This document shows, piece after piece, positions 19,073 to 28,881 of a stretch of DNA of 64,000 nucleotides (position 1 is its first letter; each line of letters begins with the position of its first letter). Under the pieces are notes generated by a model. It was not told the origin of the DNA. It ran no database searches and was given only the letters and a program-made list of their open reading frames with translations. The stretch comes from Bin55 sp964511425 (GTDB lineage Bacteria > Pseudomonadota > Gammaproteobacteria > Pseudomonadales > Azotimanducaceae), in the NCBI GenBank assembly GCA_964511425.1, contig CAZEFI010000001.1, positions 239,906-303,905 of the forward strand. Direction: 5' to 3'. The translations under genes were made by a program, and so were the position numbers.

Positions 19073-21363
19073 TTGTTTCTCCTATCTATCGCTAACAGCA
19101 ATGGCGGCAAGAAGAAAAAGTCTGCGAGTAATGCAAAAATCACGGTAATTGTTAACAACATCCCCAGCATCCAAGTCACTGCAAATCCTGAAAAGGAAAA
19201 AACAATAAACCCACAAGCTAAAACTACCGTAGTAGTCCACAGTGCGCGGCCAACGTGCTTGAATGTGAAGCGAACGGCGTCCTCAGGGGAACTTCCGTTA
19301 CGACGGGCAAGCTGGTACTTCGACAAGAAATGAGTTGTGTCGTCGACAATAATACCAAAAGCGATCGCGGTCATCACCGAACCTGCGAGACCTACTCGAC
19401 CCACGAGATGCCCCCATACTCCGAACGTCAATGCCGCGGGAACATAGTTCGGTATAAGGCTAATGAAACCAATCTTAAAACTCTTAAGGAGTACGATTAG
19501 TAGTACAGAAATCAATCCCATCGCAATGACTGTTGCTACAAGCATTGAGTCTATGTTGCGCTCAGATAGATGCGCGAATACGATGGTAAACCCGGTTGTT
19601 TCAGTCGCCAACGCAGGTGCGTTCTCACGCAGCCACTCCTCGGCTCGAAAAGCAACCTCCTTTAGTTCATCTGCGGTCATCCCTACTTTAGCCGTAGCAG
19701 TCAATCGTGTCGATGACTTTGCGATGTCAATCTGGTCGGTTAAGTCGCGTCCGAAAGGTAGTGAGAACTCATACAGTAAAAGGTACTGAGCGGCGAGTGT
19801 CGAGTCTTCGGGTATTCGATAGAACGATTCATCATCTGCGTTCATGTTCATGTTCAGACGTTTCATCGTATCCGCGATCGTTTGTACGTAGCCAACTTCT
19901 GGTTGTTCTCGTAACCACGTTGAAAACTGTTCGACTTGACCGAGAAACTCAGCATCCGTGACGCCTCCGTCCTGACCGGAGTCGAGCGAAAACTCCCAAG
20001 ACTCAAGCCCTGTCAAGTTCTCTGCAATGAAGTCGCTATCGGTACGAAACTTAAACCGCTCGTCGAAATATTGCGTCCACTTATCGGTAAACTCCAACCG
20101 AAATATGCCCGATATTGTCGCTAGAATCAACACGACACCGCCCCCGAGCAATATATATCGGCGAGCAATTACAAAGTCCGCGAAGCGTTCGAATACCGAT
20201 TCTTTTTTAGTCTTTTGCGGTGGCGTACGTAATGGCACAATTGCTAATAATGCCGGCAGCAACGTGAACGACAATACCAGAGCAACGACGACACCGAAAG
20301 CAACAAAATTTCCCAATACATGAAAAGGTGGTGAATCCGATGCATTTAAAGTGAGAAACGCGAGTGCGGTAGTTAAGGAAGTAATCGTCACCGGTCGTAC
20401 TGTACTAAGAAGGGCATCTTTGATCGCTGCGCGCTTTTCCATCCCATCCCGCATACGTGCTAGTGTCGCTGTCACAATATGTACAGAATCAGCAATAGCC
20501 AAAGTCATAACTATGACGGGAATTCCAGCAGTCACTGGATTTAGAACCACCGACAGCCACCCAATTAACCCCATCGTCATGTTGATCGTACCGACCACAA
20601 GTAGAGTCACTGCGATTGTTGCAAACAAAGATCGGAGCAACGCGAAAGTTATGATGACAATCACCAAGAACACAATTGGTATTAGTGTGTACATATCGGC
20701 TTGTGTTGCGTCGAAAAACGTTCGTTGCAAGACGACGTCTCCGGTCATATACACGTCGAATCCTGAATACTCTGCCAGAGCACTATCAACGAACGTCTGT
20801 AGATAGTCTGTGACTTCAAGCACCGCAGCATCGCGCTCGTCAGGAAACACAAAATTAACAACCACCGCGGCGACGCTACCATCGCGAGAAACCAGACGAT
20901 CAACTAACTCCAGCGAATCCTGTGCAATTTCTTGAATTCTTGCTATTTCTGAAGCATCGAGCTCGTCAGCATATTCCACTAACGGTGCCACAAACAATTC
21001 ACCGTCGATCGCTTCGCTATGATCGAAATTCACCAGAGAATCCACTCGAGAGGCATAAGGTATCAACCACGCTTCTTCTGTCAGATACTCGACAAAACTC
21101 AGTGCTTCTTTGGTGTAAATCGTTCCTTCTTTTGGTGCGACCGCAAGTAATACTCGATTCGTCTCGACATAGGTGTCTTCAAACTCCTCGTACGCTTGTA
21201 GCTGAGGGTTGTCCTTGCTAAACAACACAAAGTGGTCACTTGTGATGTGGATCTTTGGTACCCCCAACGACACAGCACCGACCACCAACAGGGTTCCCCC
21301 GAGCACCCACCAACGATGCTTCAACATGGCTTCAGTAATGTTGTCAAACAAGTTTTTCAGCAT
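19069..21363 (-). CDS. MMPL/RND superfamily exporter
   Basis: A 764-aa resistance-nodulation-division permease of the MMPL/patched-like type. It consists of two repeats, each with one N-terminal membrane helix (residues ~17-35 and ~400-420), a periplasmic loop of ~180 residues, and five further helices. The intramembrane GIPVIVMTLAIADSVHI and FGIIVDDTTHFLSKY segments carry the Asp residues used for proton relay. Related proteins move lipids such as hopanoids (HpnN) or mycolates. Proximity to isoprenoid and squalene genes suggests a lipid substrate (inference). The DUF2236 gene lies 52 bases upstream and the LolA-like gene overlaps downstream. Confidence 0.88.
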   Translation of the reverse strand: MLKNLFDNITEAMLKHRWWVLGGTLLVVGAVSLGVPKIHITSDHFVLFSKDNPQLQAYEEFEDTYVETNRVLLAVAPKEGTIYTKEALSFVEYLTEEAWLIPYASRVDSLVNFDHSEAIDGELFVAPLVEYADELDASEIARIQEIAQDSLELVDRLVSRDGSVAAVVVNFVFPDERDAAVLEVTDYLQTFVDSALAEYSGFDVYMTGDVVLQRTFFDATQADMYTLIPIVFLVIVIITFALLRSLFATIAVTLLVVGTINMTMGLIGWLSVVLNPVTAGIPVIVMTLAIADSVHIVTATLARMRDGMEKRAAIKDALLSTVRPVTITSLTTALAFLTLNASDSPPFHVLGNFVAFGVVVALVLSFTLLPALLAIVPLRTPPQKTKKESVFERFADFVIARRYILLGGGVVLILATISGIFRLEFTDKWTQYFDERFKFRTDSDFIAENLTGLESWEFSLDSGQDGGVTDAEFLGQVEQFSTWLREQPEVGYVQTIADTMKRLNMNMNADDESFYRIPEDSTLAAQYLLLYEFSLPFGRDLTDQIDIAKSSTRLTATAKVGMTADELKEVAFRAEEWLRENAPALATETTGFTIVFAHLSERNIDSMLVATVIAMGLISVLLIVLLKSFKIGFISLIPNYVPAALTFGVWGHLVGRVGLAGSVMTAIAFGIIVDDTTHFLSKYQLARRNGSSPEDAVRFTFKHVGRALWTTTVVLACGFIVFSFSGFAVTWMLGMLLTITVIFALLADFFFLPPLLLAIDRRNK

Positions 21364-21415
21364 CCAGCGAACAACATGCTAGTGAACTAGCTTTTTGAAT
21401 ACGAAAAGGAGCTTG

Positions 21416-22612
21416 TCACCACTGTTCAGATTTGGTTGACAGGGAATGAGTAGGCATGAGATACGCTGTCGAAGGGCTGTCATAGGCCGCGACTTCCAAC
21501 ATTTGACCGAAATTGATCTGTCGACTAGCACTATCGGAGCGAAACATCCGTTGTATGCTGGCTTTGAAGCGCCACAATGGAAGTGCACCTAGAGTGTTCT
21601 TGTTTGGAAATCCTAATTGGCTCGAGAGTGTTTTACCTATTAACGCTCGTGAGAGTGTATAACCTATATGCAGAGTCTTTTCTATTTCTTTAGGATTCTC
21701 AATTCCCGCTGTCAACGGAATTGCATGAATGAGAGCATTTGACATTTTTACTGCATCTGCGTCCGGCCAGGGTTCACAAAGGAGTACCGTGGACCAAAGC
21801 TCACGCGCATCTTGTTGGTCGCGAAAGAGTATAGTTTCAGGGATACCCATAACATAACTCGCGTAACGCCATAGCTCCATCAGACTTGCTTCCTCATCGC
21901 GGGAAAAGACTGCACCAACTTGCTTCGCGTGTTCCAATAAGCGCATGGAAAAAACCGTGGCCGCAAAACCTAAATGAGCCGCACTGATTGGCGTGCCATA
22001 AAAGTCTTCATCCCAAACGTCTCCCTGTTGTCGGAATAAAAAACGTACCCGAGCGTGAATAAAGCGAAGCCGCATGGACAACTTCCACCCGTCGCCGTAT
22101 CGTTTTAAACCACCTGGCATATAAGTTTCAAGCAAGTGCCGATTATTCTGCATTAATCGTCGCTTCGCCGTTTTTGCATTGAGTACTCGACCTGTAGTCG
22201 CGAACGACTTTGAAATCAATGTGGCAAAACCTTCTATCAACACTCCGGTGACAAAAGCTACAAGAACATTGGTTGCATTTAGATGAAATGCACGAATGGC
22301 TGGCCGATGTGCTTCAAAGTCCAACCAATCAGGTTCGCCGACGTGATCGTCAAAAAAATCTCGAAAAGCTTTTGGAGCTTGTTTGATAACATCATCTTCG
22401 AGTTCAATTCCGGCTTTCAGAAACTTGTGCAGGTCAGCTGGTTGCAAATCTGCCACTTCCTCAAGGACGCGATCCAATTCAGGATCTCCAATTCTGGTGT
22501 GCTTTAAGTAGTTATCTGTACGTTCTTGGTCGTAGTCGCGTGCACTTTCGTGTCGGGGAAGGTATGCCCCTGGGATGTCGAGCTCTATTTTCTTACCGAT
22601 ATCGGTTTCCAA
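21416..22612 (-). CDS. DUF2236 / MpaB-type oxygenase family protein
   Basis: A 398-aa member of the DUF2236 family, which includes heme-binding latex-clearing protein and MpaB-like oxygenases. Family-like segments are RLRFIHARVRFLF (~residue 180), PISAAHLGFAATVFSMRLLE (~208) and the helical RYASYVMGIPETILF (~250). No signal peptide is seen. It heads the minus-strand run and is divergent from the squalene-synthase-like gene across a 247-base gap, so oxidation of an isoprenoid product is a reasonable but untested guess. Confidence 0.78.
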   Translation of the reverse strand: METDIGKKIELDIPGAYLPRHESARDYDQERTDNYLKHTRIGDPELDRVLEEVADLQPADLHKFLKAGIELEDDVIKQAPKAFRDFFDDHVGEPDWLDFEAHRPAIRAFHLNATNVLVAFVTGVLIEGFATLISKSFATTGRVLNAKTAKRRLMQNNRHLLETYMPGGLKRYGDGWKLSMRLRFIHARVRFLFRQQGDVWDEDFYGTPISAAHLGFAATVFSMRLLEHAKQVGAVFSRDEEASLMELWRYASYVMGIPETILFRDQQDARELWSTVLLCEPWPDADAVKMSNALIHAIPLTAGIENPKEIEKTLHIGYTLSRALIGKTLSSQLGFPNKNTLGALPLWRFKASIQRMFRSDSASRQINFGQMLEVAAYDSPSTAYLMPTHSLSTKSEQW

Positions 22613-22859
22613 AAGACCTTACCTCATCTTGTCTGTGGAAGTGTGAACACGTGCAAGTTACCACATTGTGTAGCATCTAAATTGATGATTCAACTAATTT
22701 TAAGAATTGAGCAGGTAATCAATTCTAGTTGTGCCCTTATCACGATTTTGTTCGTTAGGATTGATACAATGGAAACGGATGTGTAGCGTCCTTCGACGAA
22801 ACACAGTGTAAAAACAAGTTTTTTACCACTTTAATTTACATTTTGCTAGAGTCTTCGTT

Positions 22860-23870
22860 ATGGAAAAAGCAAGTGCTATTGAGTATCAGAATGCCATACT
22901 TCCGCATGTGTCTCGAACCTTTGCTCTAACCATCCCCCAACTTCCTGATTCGTTACAAGACGTCGTGGGGAACTCGTACCTCCTCTGTCGTATTGCCGAT
23001 ACTATAGAAGACGAGCCTGCACTCACGGCAGAACAAAAAAGTACGTACTTAAAGATGTTCTCAGACGTAGTTGCGGCACAGGAAAAACCAGAGCTTCTAG
23101 CCAAAGAATTGCACCCACTCTTGACCGATTGGACATTGAAGGCTGAGCGAGACCTCGTGCAAAACACGCCCATTGTCATTGGGATCACTCATGACTGTAC
23201 ACGAAACCAACGTGATATTATGGAGCGATGCATCGCCACGATGTCATCGGGAATGGCAGAGTTCTGTGCTAAGAAGCAATTAGCTACCGTTGATGAATTA
23301 AAAAGTTACTGTTATTACGTAGCAGGAGTCGTTGGCGAGCTCCTCACAGAGCTGTTTTGCGATTTTTCCGACGAAATCGCGCGGTCGCGTGATAAACTGA
23401 TTACGTTGTCGGTGTCGTTTGGAAAAGGCTTACAGATGGTCAACATTCTCAAAGATGTTTGGATCGATGCAAGCCGCGGTGTGACTTGGCTTCCAGCCGA
23501 ACTCTTCCGTGTATCAGAAAATGCTGACGGTACCAAAACTTCTGACCCCGTGCTTACCGTGGAAGGAATGCGAAAGCTCGTCGGAACGACCTACGAATAT
23601 CTATCGCAGGCACTCCAATATAGTTTGATGATCCCAACGAGAGAGGTTGGCATTCGACGATTCTTGCTGTGGACTTTAGGGATGGCAGTTCTCACACTAC
23701 GACGTATCAACAAGAACCCCAACTTCCAACGTGGCGACAGTGTGAAGATCTCACGCAAACAGGTAGCCGCAACCACATTTGTAGCCAATAGCATTGTCGG
23801 TTTCAATTTCCTGATAGATTCACTCTTCCGCGCTTTGACTATAGGATTACCGGGGGACCACGAAAAGTAA
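22860..23870 (+). CDS. Squalene/phytoene synthase family protein
   Basis: Head-to-head prenyl transferase (336 aa), probably squalene synthase. The first Asp-rich motif is DTIEDE (~residue 45) and the second is NILKDVWIDASRG (~198). HVSRTFALTIPQLP and YCYYVAGVVGELLTELF are signature stretches, and the wording is nearer to eukaryote-type squalene synthase than to CrtB. A hydrophobic C-terminal segment may associate with the membrane. It would use farnesyl diphosphate ultimately made from the mevalonate enzymes encoded on the other strand. Phytoene synthase remains possible because no downstream hpn or crt genes are in the window. Confidence 0.85.
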   Translation: MEKASAIEYQNAILPHVSRTFALTIPQLPDSLQDVVGNSYLLCRIADTIEDEPALTAEQKSTYLKMFSDVVAAQEKPELLAKELHPLLTDWTLKAERDLVQNTPIVIGITHDCTRNQRDIMERCIATMSSGMAEFCAKKQLATVDELKSYCYYVAGVVGELLTELFCDFSDEIARSRDKLITLSVSFGKGLQMVNILKDVWIDASRGVTWLPAELFRVSENADGTKTSDPVLTVEGMRKLVGTTYEYLSQALQYSLMIPTREVGIRRFLLWTLGMAVLTLRRINKNPNFQRGDSVKISRKQVAATTFVANSIVGFNFLIDSLFRALTIGLPGDHEK

Positions 23871-23939
23871 CAGTTGTTGTGTCTAGCCGGCGACCGCTAG
23901 ACCATAGCTTTGGACCGTGGTACTTTTCAAAAGCTGTTT

Positions 23940-24503
23940 TCAGGTATCCTCTTGGGGTACGAGCCCGTCTTCGTCGAGCATTTCTTGGTCTAAATCTCGA
24001 ACCCGATCCAAAATATGAACTCTGAGAGTGTGAGCGTAATCCTTTTCAAATCCTAAGAAAACATTGGCTGCCCCAGCTGTGTAGAGCCGAAGCGCACCAA
24101 GATTTACCATTCGATCAAAAATACTAACGGTTGTCTCAACATGTTGAATTCGCGCGAAAGGAATCGAAAAAGTACGAGAGAAAAGAATTCCTTGCGTGTA
24201 GAGAAAGTCATGCTCTCGTACGACAAATCCACGTCTTGGAACTTCGAACGATGGCCATACACCGAAGACGATGAAGAAAAGGAGAACCAACACAAATGTA
24301 GAGATACCTATGGGATTCGCAAAAACCACATTCATGGGGATCCATCTTAGAACTAGTAACCCAATGAACAAGAGCACGAATAAAGACACCGTAAGCGCAT
24401 TTCGGATCGTATTTCGCGTCACTAACCGTTTTGAAACCTTACGCCAATGTACCTCCGACATACGCGGTACATCTTCTAGATCGATATCAGGATTTTCAAA
24501 CAT
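23940..24503 (-). CDS. Bacterial PH-domain membrane protein (YdbS-like)
   Basis: A 188-aa protein with two membrane helices (residues ~35-55 and ~65-83), followed by a bPH2/DUF304-type domain. Typical wording is RRGFVVREHDFLYTQGILFSRTFSIPFARIQHVETT and GALRLYTAGAANVFLGF. The function of the family is unknown; it is usually paired with a YdbT homologue, absent here. I prefer ATG 24503 over the open frame start at 24587, because the extra 28 residues do not look like part of the family. Both possible ribosome sites are weak. Confidence 0.75.
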   Translation of the reverse strand: MFENPDIDLEDVPRMSEVHWRKVSKRLVTRNTIRNALTVSLFVLLFIGLLVLRWIPMNVVFANPIGISTFVLVLLFFIVFGVWPSFEVPRRGFVVREHDFLYTQGILFSRTFSIPFARIQHVETTVSIFDRMVNLGALRLYTAGAANVFLGFEKDYAHTLRVHILDRVRDLDQEMLDEDGLVPQEDT

Positions 24504-24750
24504 TGGAATAGATTGCCTTGTCGCTCTCAATATTATCCAATCGGCTAAATGAATGAGCAATTTTTTCGAATCCGCTACCACAAACACTTAAATTCGGTCG
24601 AATCCAATTGACTAAAGACGACGTAACAACGTACTCGAGGAAGATCACTAATTCTGAAATAAAATTCATTGAACAAAGAAGATTACCAGCCTTGTCTTGT
24701 GCAATCTTTGATCGATACACAGATAGGATTCGGTAACTAGGAGGAAACAA

Positions 24751-26106
24751 ATGAAAAACTTTTTATATTTGACCGTACCGTTCATAATGCTGAGTTTAAG
24801 CAGTAGTGGGCAAACGGAAACGGCACGAGGCATGGAGTTCTTTCATGGCTCGTTTGAAGAAGCTTTAGAAAAAGCTGAAGAAGAAGACAAGCTGGTCTTT
24901 GTTGACGTATACACTACATGGTGCGGACCTTGTAAAGTCATGGCACAAACGGTCTTTCCTGACCAAGAAGTGGGCGAGTACTTCAACGCTAGATTTATTA
25001 ACTTTAAACTTGATGCGGAAGACGAAACGATCGATGGACCGCGCATATCGAACACTTACGATGTTAGTGCTTACCCAACGCTCTTGTTCCTCAATCCTGA
25101 CGGCACGGAAATCGGTCGAGGTGTCGCAGGGTACGATAAGGAAGGATTTCTTAGTTTAGCCGAGAATATGCTTAGTGAGCAGTCCGTAGACGTTGAGCTA
25201 TTGGCTAAACTCAGTGGGCGTTACGACGAAGGTAATCGGGACAAAGACTTTGTTCAACAGTATCTTTATACCGCGAGCTTAGTTCAGGCGGGGAACTATA
25301 ACATGGAAGCCCGCGTGGAACACTCTCAAAATATGGGACCCATTTTCGAAGAGTATATCGAAACTCATCGTGAAAAGCGCACAACTTTGATAAACGAAAA
25401 AGACTTTCAGCTCATTCGTAGCTACGCGGCACGCCGTCCGAAGTCACACCCAGCTGTAGCTTTTGTTGTGGAGAATTATGATGCTTTCAAGCAAGTGGTA
25501 CCTGAGTTCTCTCTGTGCTATTTTGTCATAGAGTGCAATTACAGTACCGTGATGGATCTAGCTCAAGCTGGTGATAAGAGCTATATTGATCACATTGCAC
25601 TCCTTGATACAGATCTAGCGGAGGCACATTCAATGATTGCTGCCGACGACCCAGCAAGTGCTATTTTGAAGGACCAATTAATTCCAAGAGCACGTACTGA
25701 ATATCTCATTGGGACTCAAGATTGGGCAGGGTATACAGCTCAAGTTAAACAGAAACTGGAAAACGCTGAGGACGAATTCGCTAGGGCTCGCATCATGGGT
25801 CGCGCCGCTAATAGATTGATGAACTCCGGAGAAGAGCAGTACGTACAGATCGGAGACGAGTGGGCAACCAAAGCATATCAGGTCGACAAAACCGAACCGA
25901 TCAATGTCATGAACTACAGTAGCGTTCTTATAAAGTCAGGTAATCTCGAAGCCGCGCTCGAAGTTTATGAAGAGATGTTAGCTACGTTAGTTCCAAGCAG
26001 TCCACACTATAACTTCCGTGATTACATGGAAGCTAGCATTGCTCGAGTGAAAGAAATGATGAACGCCGAAAAAGAAACTGATACAGACCAGAATACCGAC
26101 ACCTAG
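24751..26106 (+). CDS. Exported thioredoxin-fold protein with helical repeats
   Basis: A 451-aa protein with a signal peptide (residues 1-~22), then a thioredoxin-like domain with the redox motif TWCGPCK near residue 57. A long alpha-helical C-terminal part follows, with TPR-like segments near 330-430 (GDEWATKAYQVDKTEPINVMNYSSVLIKSGNLEAALEVYEEML). An excellent ribosome site (AGGAGG) precedes ATG. The wording GSFEEALEKAEEEDKLVFVDVYTTWCGPCK is more like Bacteroidota secreted thioredoxins than gammaproteobacterial ones, so acquisition by transfer is possible. It is a single-gene unit between convergent and divergent neighbours. Confidence 0.82.
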   Translation: MKNFLYLTVPFIMLSLSSSGQTETARGMEFFHGSFEEALEKAEEEDKLVFVDVYTTWCGPCKVMAQTVFPDQEVGEYFNARFINFKLDAEDETIDGPRISNTYDVSAYPTLLFLNPDGTEIGRGVAGYDKEGFLSLAENMLSEQSVDVELLAKLSGRYDEGNRDKDFVQQYLYTASLVQAGNYNMEARVEHSQNMGPIFEEYIETHREKRTTLINEKDFQLIRSYAARRPKSHPAVAFVVENYDAFKQVVPEFSLCYFVIECNYSTVMDLAQAGDKSYIDHIALLDTDLAEAHSMIAADDPASAILKDQLIPRARTEYLIGTQDWAGYTAQVKQKLENAEDEFARARIMGRAANRLMNSGEEQYVQIGDEWATKAYQVDKTEPINVMNYSSVLIKSGNLEAALEVYEEMLATLVPSSPHYNFRDYMEASIARVKEMMNAEKETDTDQNTDT

Positions 26107-26290
26107 GATAGCTTCAGAAGTTCTCATCAGCACTTCCAAGTTGCTGTGTTTAATTGATATTAGGAGAATTGCGCGCCGCACATAAATGAATCTGACGGCT
26201 GCGCGCTGCGTTAGACTGTCGACAGCGGACGAGTTTTTACCCGTCTACAGTTAAATTCAAGCTAGGATCAAATCGATCCGAGTAGACAGG

Positions 26291-26992
26291 TTACGAAGTC
26301 TTATCCTTTTCGCTTCGAATTTTCTCGACCAGAAATTCGACTATTTCGAACATTCGCTCGTGGCCATCCGCGAGTTCTGTGTCGATGACGTACTTGTTCG
26401 CGACCACAACCGCGGGTGTGCCTTTGAGGCCCAAGAGTCGCATTTGACTCTGAGAATTACGTAGAGCATCACCTACTTTTTGCGATGTATACACTTCCTG
26501 AAAGTCTTCAACTGATACACCTCGGTTTTCAAAAAGTTTTTTCAACAAATCTTCGCGATCCATTTGCAAATTGTGTTCGAAAATTGCTTTGAATATAACG
26601 GAATGCACCTTGTCGACAACGTCAAATTCTTTCGCTACATAATAGGCCTTTGCTAACGAACGCCATGCTACTCTGAGTGGAACAGCTTCACGAACAAATT
26701 CAACATCGTCGCCTTTATCCTCGAGCCAAGCGTTAATAAAAGGTTCAAGTTGGTAACAATGTGGACATCCGTAATTAAAAAATTCAACGACCTTGATGAT
26801 GTCCTCAGATTCGTCGTCAGTATTCTCCTCAGAAAGTTCTTCCGCAACCTCAGACTCGACAATACGGTAATCTACACCTTCAACGAATTCTTCTTCATTT
26901 TCTCCGAACGCGCTGAAGCTTAGCAACCCAACACCAACAAGGGTATGCCACATTACGTGCTTCATGATGCTAACTACCCGACGAATGTGCAT
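26291..26992 (-). CDS. dsbA: DsbA-like thiol:disulfide interchange protein (copy 1)
   Basis: Periplasmic oxidase that introduces disulfide bonds. The 233-aa precursor has a signal peptide, then a ~30-residue acidic stretch that ordinary DsbA lacks, then VVEFFNYGCPHCYQLEPF with the CPHC active site (~residue 75). The cis-Pro loop is KGTPAVVV (~195). ATG 26992 is preceded by AAGGGA; ATG 26965 is an alternative that would give a shorter signal peptide. It lies 17 bases after the cytochrome c4 gene. A second copy lies on the other side of c4. Confidence 0.88.
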   Translation of the reverse strand: MHIRRVVSIMKHVMWHTLVGVGLLSFSAFGENEEEFVEGVDYRIVESEVAEELSEENTDDESEDIIKVVEFFNYGCPHCYQLEPFINAWLEDKGDDVEFVREAVPLRVAWRSLAKAYYVAKEFDVVDKVHSVIFKAIFEHNLQMDREDLLKKLFENRGVSVEDFQEVYTSQKVGDALRNSQSQMRLLGLKGTPAVVVANKYVIDTELADGHERMFEIVEFLVEKIRSEKDKTS

Positions 26993-27009
26993 CGACGAAG
27001 TTCCCTTAA

Positions 27010-27738
27010 CTAGTACAACCCTGACATGTAATTTGCCACAGCCCGAATCTCACCGTCAGTGAGTTTCTTAGCTATATCTCGCATCATGCCGCCATATTCT
27101 TCATCGGTTGTCCGTTCACCTTCGCGGTACGCTTTCAGTTGCGCCTCGAGGTATTGCACGGTTTGGCCAGAAATTCTCGGAAATCCAGCTAGTAAATTCC
27201 CATTACCATTGGGTGCATGGCAAGCGGTACAAGCAGCTACCTCTTTATCAAGAATCCCACCCCGATAGATAGATTCGCCAAGTTCTAAATCTAAGGCTGG
27301 ATTAGCTTGCCCAATACGCCCTTCTAGAGAAGAGTAGTACATTGCGAGCGAAAGCATATCATCGTCATCAAGGTTTTCTAGTGAAATATTCATGGTCGGT
27401 ACTTCACGTACCAAAGACTTGATTAACACAATTTGCTGGTAGAGGTAGCGTTCATTTTGTCCTGCCAAATTGCCGTTCGTGGGATTATTGGAATTTCCGT
27501 CCGCACCGTGGCATGCGGTACATAACGTCTCTGCTAATAGAGCACCCTTTTCAATACTCACCGGATCAATGACTTCTGCTTCAAGGTTTTCTGCAACTAC
27601 TTCATCCTGTGCCATGTCTTCGCTTTCGCCAACCGACTCGTCAGTCTCATGGGAATCTGCAAGAATTAACATTGCAACAACGAAGAACACAACGCCTATC
27701 AAAGCGCGACTAATCAGTAAACCAAATTGCTTGTGCAA
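27010..27738 (-). CDS. Diheme cytochrome c4
   Basis: Periplasmic electron carrier with two heme c sites, CTACHGADGNSNN (mature N-half) and CTACHAPNGNGN (C-half), each followed by a Met ligand region (PTMNISLENL; GGMMRDIAKKL). It is anchored or exported by a hydrophobic N-terminus (residues ~5-25) followed by an acidic spacer. The open frame begins at 27771, but the AAGGAG ribosome site lies inside that stretch. I therefore take TTG 27738 (six bases after it) as start; GTG 27741 is possible. The c4-dsbA-engB-polA neighbourhood is conserved in Pseudomonas relatives. Confidence 0.88.
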   Translation of the reverse strand: MHKQFGLLISRALIGVVFFVVAMLILADSHETDESVGESEDMAQDEVVAENLEAEVIDPVSIEKGALLAETLCTACHGADGNSNNPTNGNLAGQNERYLYQQIVLIKSLVREVPTMNISLENLDDDDMLSLAMYYSSLEGRIGQANPALDLELGESIYRGGILDKEVAACTACHAPNGNGNLLAGFPRISGQTVQYLEAQLKAYREGERTTDEEYGGMMRDIAKKLTDGEIRAVANYMSGLY

Positions 27739-27888
27739 CACTTTCTCCTTAAGGGCACAAAGAGGGAACACTAGCCTTTATTAGGCGAGCAATTACATAT
27801 GAATTTACGTATTGAACGTAGAGCGACAATTATAGCGATGCCTGGAACAACCAAACGACCTCGGCGCAGTGTTTAATACAGCAAATGT

Positions 27889-28671
27889 CTACCCGTTCGG
27901 TTCGTTTGTAGCGGCGGTTTCGTCCGATGAACGTTCCGTCTTAATCTTCTCAACTAGAAAGTCGACGATCTCGAAAATTAAGCCTAGGTCCCCGGCACTT
28001 TCGGGAGTGATTAAGTAGGTCCCATCGACGATAATTGTCGGTGACGAATTAATACCAAAGGCTTTCATCTCCTTAGCTGCAGCTTGAATTAAACGAGGTA
28101 TCTCGTCAGACTCGAACGCTTCCTCAAACTTGTCCGGTTCGACATCTGCTACATTTTCAAACATGCGTTTGAGCGGACGTTTCCGTCCCATAGGTTGCTT
28201 ATTTACATAAATCGCCCGAAACAAGAGTGAGTGTACTTTATCCGTAATCCCCAATACTTCAGCGATGTAATACGCGCGTGCAAAGGGAATCCAATCAGTT
28301 CTAGTTGGAGCAGCTACCCGCGAAAATTTGACATCATCTACCTTGGAATCTAGCCAAGATTCAATGAAAGGTTCAAGTCGATAACAATGTGGGCACCCGT
28401 ACGAGAAATACTCCACTACAGAAATCTGATCCGTCGCGGGTTCATCATCAACCGGTGTCTGTTCCGCTGTTTCGTCCAACTCTGCATCTTCGGGAGAAGT
28501 TTCCTGCTCCAACAAGGATTCACTCTCACGTTCCACGACTGTATAGTGTGTGCCTTCCTCGAAATCTCTATCGAACACAGAACCTGTGATCATCAGAAAT
28601 AGCACCGCAAGTCCCGGCACCACAAGGATTGAATTTATTCTCGCTTGACCTACGCTTCGGTGATTCGTCAT
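27889..28671 (-). CDS. DsbA-like thiol:disulfide interchange protein (copy 2)
   Basis: A second DsbA-family oxidase of 260 aa, with an N-terminal hydrophobic export segment (~residues 13-32). An acidic insert (SPEDAELDETAEQTPVDDEPATD) follows, then VVEYFSYGCPHCYRLEPF (CPHC at ~95) and the cis-Pro loop NSSPTIIV (~210). It shares the unusual acidic N-terminal insert with copy 1, so the pair likely arose by duplication within this lineage. It lies 151 bases before the c4 frame, and a short palindrome lies between it and divergent engB. Confidence 0.87.
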   Translation of the reverse strand: MTNHRSVGQARINSILVVPGLAVLFLMITGSVFDRDFEEGTHYTVVERESESLLEQETSPEDAELDETAEQTPVDDEPATDQISVVEYFSYGCPHCYRLEPFIESWLDSKVDDVKFSRVAAPTRTDWIPFARAYYIAEVLGITDKVHSLLFRAIYVNKQPMGRKRPLKRMFENVADVEPDKFEEAFESDEIPRLIQAAAKEMKAFGINSSPTIIVDGTYLITPESAGDLGLIFEIVDFLVEKIKTERSSDETAATNEPNG

Positions 28672-28733
28672 TTCAATTCCACTTTTCCTTTAATATTGAC
28701 TGTCGTTGTTGCTCAAAGTTCTTGGTTGATAGT

Positions 28734-28749
28734 ACACTAAACCTAGTGT
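28734..28749. promoter_or_regulatory. Small palindrome between dsbA copy 2 and engB
   Basis: ACACTA and TAGTGT flank AACC in the 210-base divergent gap. It may be a repressor site. No flanking promoter elements are clear. Confidence 0.2.
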
Positions 28750-28881
28750 TCAAAGACTCTTTGTTCCATGTGTCCGCCTAGACTCTTTAAATACGCGTAC
28801 CGCGATCAAATATGCAATATTGTGTAACTAAACGAAATTATGCACTCGAAATCTACTTCCCACAGAGGCAATTTCTAGGCG

